From CAVOAK01 sp963664465 (GTDB taxonomy: Bacteria; Pseudomonadota; Alphaproteobacteria; UBA8366; CAVOAK01), in the NCBI GenBank assembly GCA_963664465.2, contig CAXXSU010000016.1, positions 62,001-126,000 on the forward strand: a DNA stretch of 64,000 bases. Reading direction: 5' to 3'. Below the pieces are notes generated by a model. That model ran no database searches, was not told where the DNA came from, and saw only the letters and a program-made list of their open reading frames with translations. Position numbers and translations under genes: made by a program. Below, in pieces: positions 62,590 to 64,000 of the stretch; position 1 is the stretch's first letter, and each line of letters starts with the position of its first letter.

Positions 62590-64000
62590 CCTAACCCGCA
62601 TTATTCACGCTTGGCGGCCGATTTGAGCGAGGCGAGCGGTATCGGCCGGGTTGACGGCGGCTTTCGGGGCGGGTTTTCGTTACGGGTTGGAGATTGACGT
62701 TCGAGGTTCATCCGGCGGCACGCGCCGCTAGGATCAGGGGCCTTGTGCGGCGATGGAGGCGGCCATCGCGATCAGGGCGTTGCGATATGGGTAGGCCGAG
62801 GGCAGGGCGATCTTGATGCGAGTGTTGAGCTCCTCGATGCGCACGGCGATCTTGAGGAATGCCCGTCGTAGCGTCTCGAACGTCGCGGTGCGCCACGGCG
62901 AGCGGCGGGGCGCGGTCCGGCGCAACTGATGCAGCAGCCAATAGGCGGCGGTGTGCAGGAACAGCCGGAACTGGTTGGCTTCCCATCGGTGACACGAGGT
63001 GCGGTCGGATTTGGTGTAGAGCTTGTGCTCCTTGATCATGTTTTCCATCCGGCCACGGGCGCAATAGACCCTCTCGTAGAGCAATTTGGCGCGGCCCGGC
63101 AGGTTGGTGACGACGAAGCGGACATCCGTCCCCCTTGCGGTGGCCTCGACGCGGGCAACGACCTTGCGCTCGCGTGACCAGCTTTTGGCCTGGTAGCCGG
63201 TCTGGAAGAAACGGCGCACCTTGTCCTTGCCTGATTGCACCCGGCGCAGCGCCGCGTCCTCGCACCACGGCTGGCCGATCTCGCTCAGCCGGGCGTTGCC
63301 GGGAAGCCCGAGAATGTAGCCGTGGCCCTGATCCTCCAGCAGGTCCATGACCTCGGGCGTGCCGTAATGGCCGTCGCCACGCACCGCGATCTCGACCCGG
63401 GGCCAATGGCGCCGGATGCGGCCGATGACGTGGCGCAAGACCCGCGCCGCCTCGTCACCAGATGGCCGCTTGCCCGGACGCAGCAGCGACAGCACCGGCT
63501 TGGCGGTCGCCGCGTCGAAGATGTGGATGGGCTGAAAGCAGTACTCGTCGTAATGGGCGTTGAACAGTGCCAGTTGCTGGCCGCCGTGGACGGCATCAGG
63601 GGTATCGTCAATGTCGAGCACGATGCGTTGGGGCACGCGCTCGAAGCTGTCGCAAAACAGATCGATCATCGTCAGCCCCATGCGCGCCAGTTCGCGCCAT
63701 GATGGGGCGTTCTCGAGCCTGGACAAGGTCGGCTGCGACATCAGATCGCGACCGCTCTCGGGCAGGCGACCACAGGCCAGCTTGAACGCCGGATCGAAGC
63801 GCAGCACGTCGAGGTCGTCGCAATCCTCGTATCCGCAGGCGATGGCGAACATGCGCGCCCCGATCATGTCGGCGTATGAGTGGGTGGTGCTCGCTGGATC
63901 GCGCGCATCGGACAGGCAACCGGCTAGGCGCGCGGCAAGGCCGAGACGCTTCTCGATCTCGCGCAGCACCAGCACGCCGCCGTCCGACGACAGCCGGCCG
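62590..64000 (-). mobile_element. IS1380-family insertion sequence (partial, runs off the window)
   Basis: Carries the transposase at 62734-64000. The left boundary near 62590 is a guess from CCTAACCCGCATTATTCA, which resembles inverted-repeat ends of IS1380-type elements; no target duplication can be checked because the other end is outside. The non-coding part 62590-62733 is GC-rich with no gene. Confidence 0.5.
62734..64000 (-). CDS. IS1380-family transposase (N-terminus beyond window edge)
   Basis: The frame is open to the last base; the N-terminal end reads GRLSSDGGVLVLREIEKRLG, so the start lies outside. DDE features: IVLDIDDTPDAVHGGQQLALFNAHYDEYCF-type core around residues with VLDIDDTPD, VRGDGHYGTPEVMDLLED, and YCARGRMENMIKEHKLYTKS with the late Glu. 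These are typical of IS1380. The sequence has no stop or shift in the visible 422 codons, so the element may be functional. Confidence 0.93.
   Translation of the reverse strand, partial: GRLSSDGGVLVLREIEKRLGLAARLAGCLSDARDPASTTHSYADMIGARMFAIACGYEDCDDLDVLRFDPAFKLACGRLPESGRDLMSQPTLSRLENAPSWRELARMGLTMIDLFCDSFERVPQRIVLDIDDTPDAVHGGQQLALFNAHYDEYCFQPIHIFDAATAKPVLSLLRPGKRPSGDEAARVLRHVIGRIRRHWPRVEIAVRGDGHYGTPEVMDLLEDQGHGYILGLPGNARLSEIGQPWCEDAALRRVQSGKDKVRRFFQTGYQAKSWSRERKVVARVEATARGTDVRFVVTNLPGRAKLLYERVYCARGRMENMIKEHKLYTKSDRTSCHRWEANQFRLFLHTAAYWLLHQLRRTAPRRSPWRTATFETLRRAFLKIAVRIEELNTRIKIALPSAYPYRNALIAMAASIAAQGP

Overview
The window is a high-GC chromosomal segment of an alphaproteobacterium, most likely from the Rhodospirillales or a related order. 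I infer this from the complete dcw (division and cell wall) cluster, in which rnpB and mraZ are followed by rsmH-ftsL-ftsI-murE-murF-mraY-murD-ftsW-murG-murC-murB-ddl-ftsQ-ftsA-ftsZ-lpxC-bamD-recN-ligA on one strand. Other supports are the FtsZ C-terminal tail (EIPAFLRRQAN), two DUF1127 proteins, a PrmA/UvrD pair and a DUF3750 protein. No rRNA, tRNA, CRISPR array or prophage was seen.

Layout. (1) 1-2241: a truncated CPC-type copper P-ATPase. (2) 2.5-26 kb: an accessory region of short transcription units. It holds a frameshifted alpha/beta hydrolase, a CoA-transferase / enoyl-CoA hydratase / SnoaL unit, and many detoxification or redox genes: a DUF417 membrane protein, a VOC protein, two tandem aldo/keto reductases, OsmC with an HxlR regulator, MsrA, a GST, an M19 dipeptidase and a YHS protein. 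The ABC-F factor EttA also lies here. The region carries two nearly identical 1039-bp IS1595/ISXO2-type elements in opposite orientation. Each has a perfect 8-bp target duplication; one splits an AsmA-like gene and the other lies just downstream of a broken mlaA-mlaC pair. (3) 24.6-33 kb: an ArsR-methyltransferase fusion, a thioesterase, an HtrA-like protein lacking its catalytic triad, uvrD, prmA and an aminopeptidase P with an extra N-terminal segment. (4) 33-57.5 kb: ligA back to mraZ, a tightly overlapping minus-strand division and envelope operon. (5) 57.5-58.4 kb: the mraZ upstream region with phased TGGGA boxes, then the RNase P RNA. (6) 58.4-62.5 kb: an N-acetylmuramoyl-alanine amidase, Uup, a TerB/J-domain protein and a DUF3750 protein. 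(7) 62.6-64 kb: an IS1380-type transposase running off the window.

How it works together. The dcw genes make UDP-MurNAc-pentapeptide (MurB to MurF, Ddl), carry it as lipid I and II (MraY, MurG), and polymerise it at the FtsZ/FtsA ring (FtsW, FtsI, FtsQ, FtsL). LpxC and BamD couple this to outer-membrane lipid A and protein assembly. The accessory half looks like a set of small electrophile and oxidant defence modules with local regulators. Four genes there are visibly broken: the hydrolase, the AsmA-like gene, mlaA and mlaC. Three of the four concern envelope lipids. I did not find a clearly new multi-gene system. The strongest oddities are the inactive HtrA-like protein, the HxlR-SCP2 / OsmC / DUF1127 locus with its palindrome, the MraZ operator array and the IS-linked decay.
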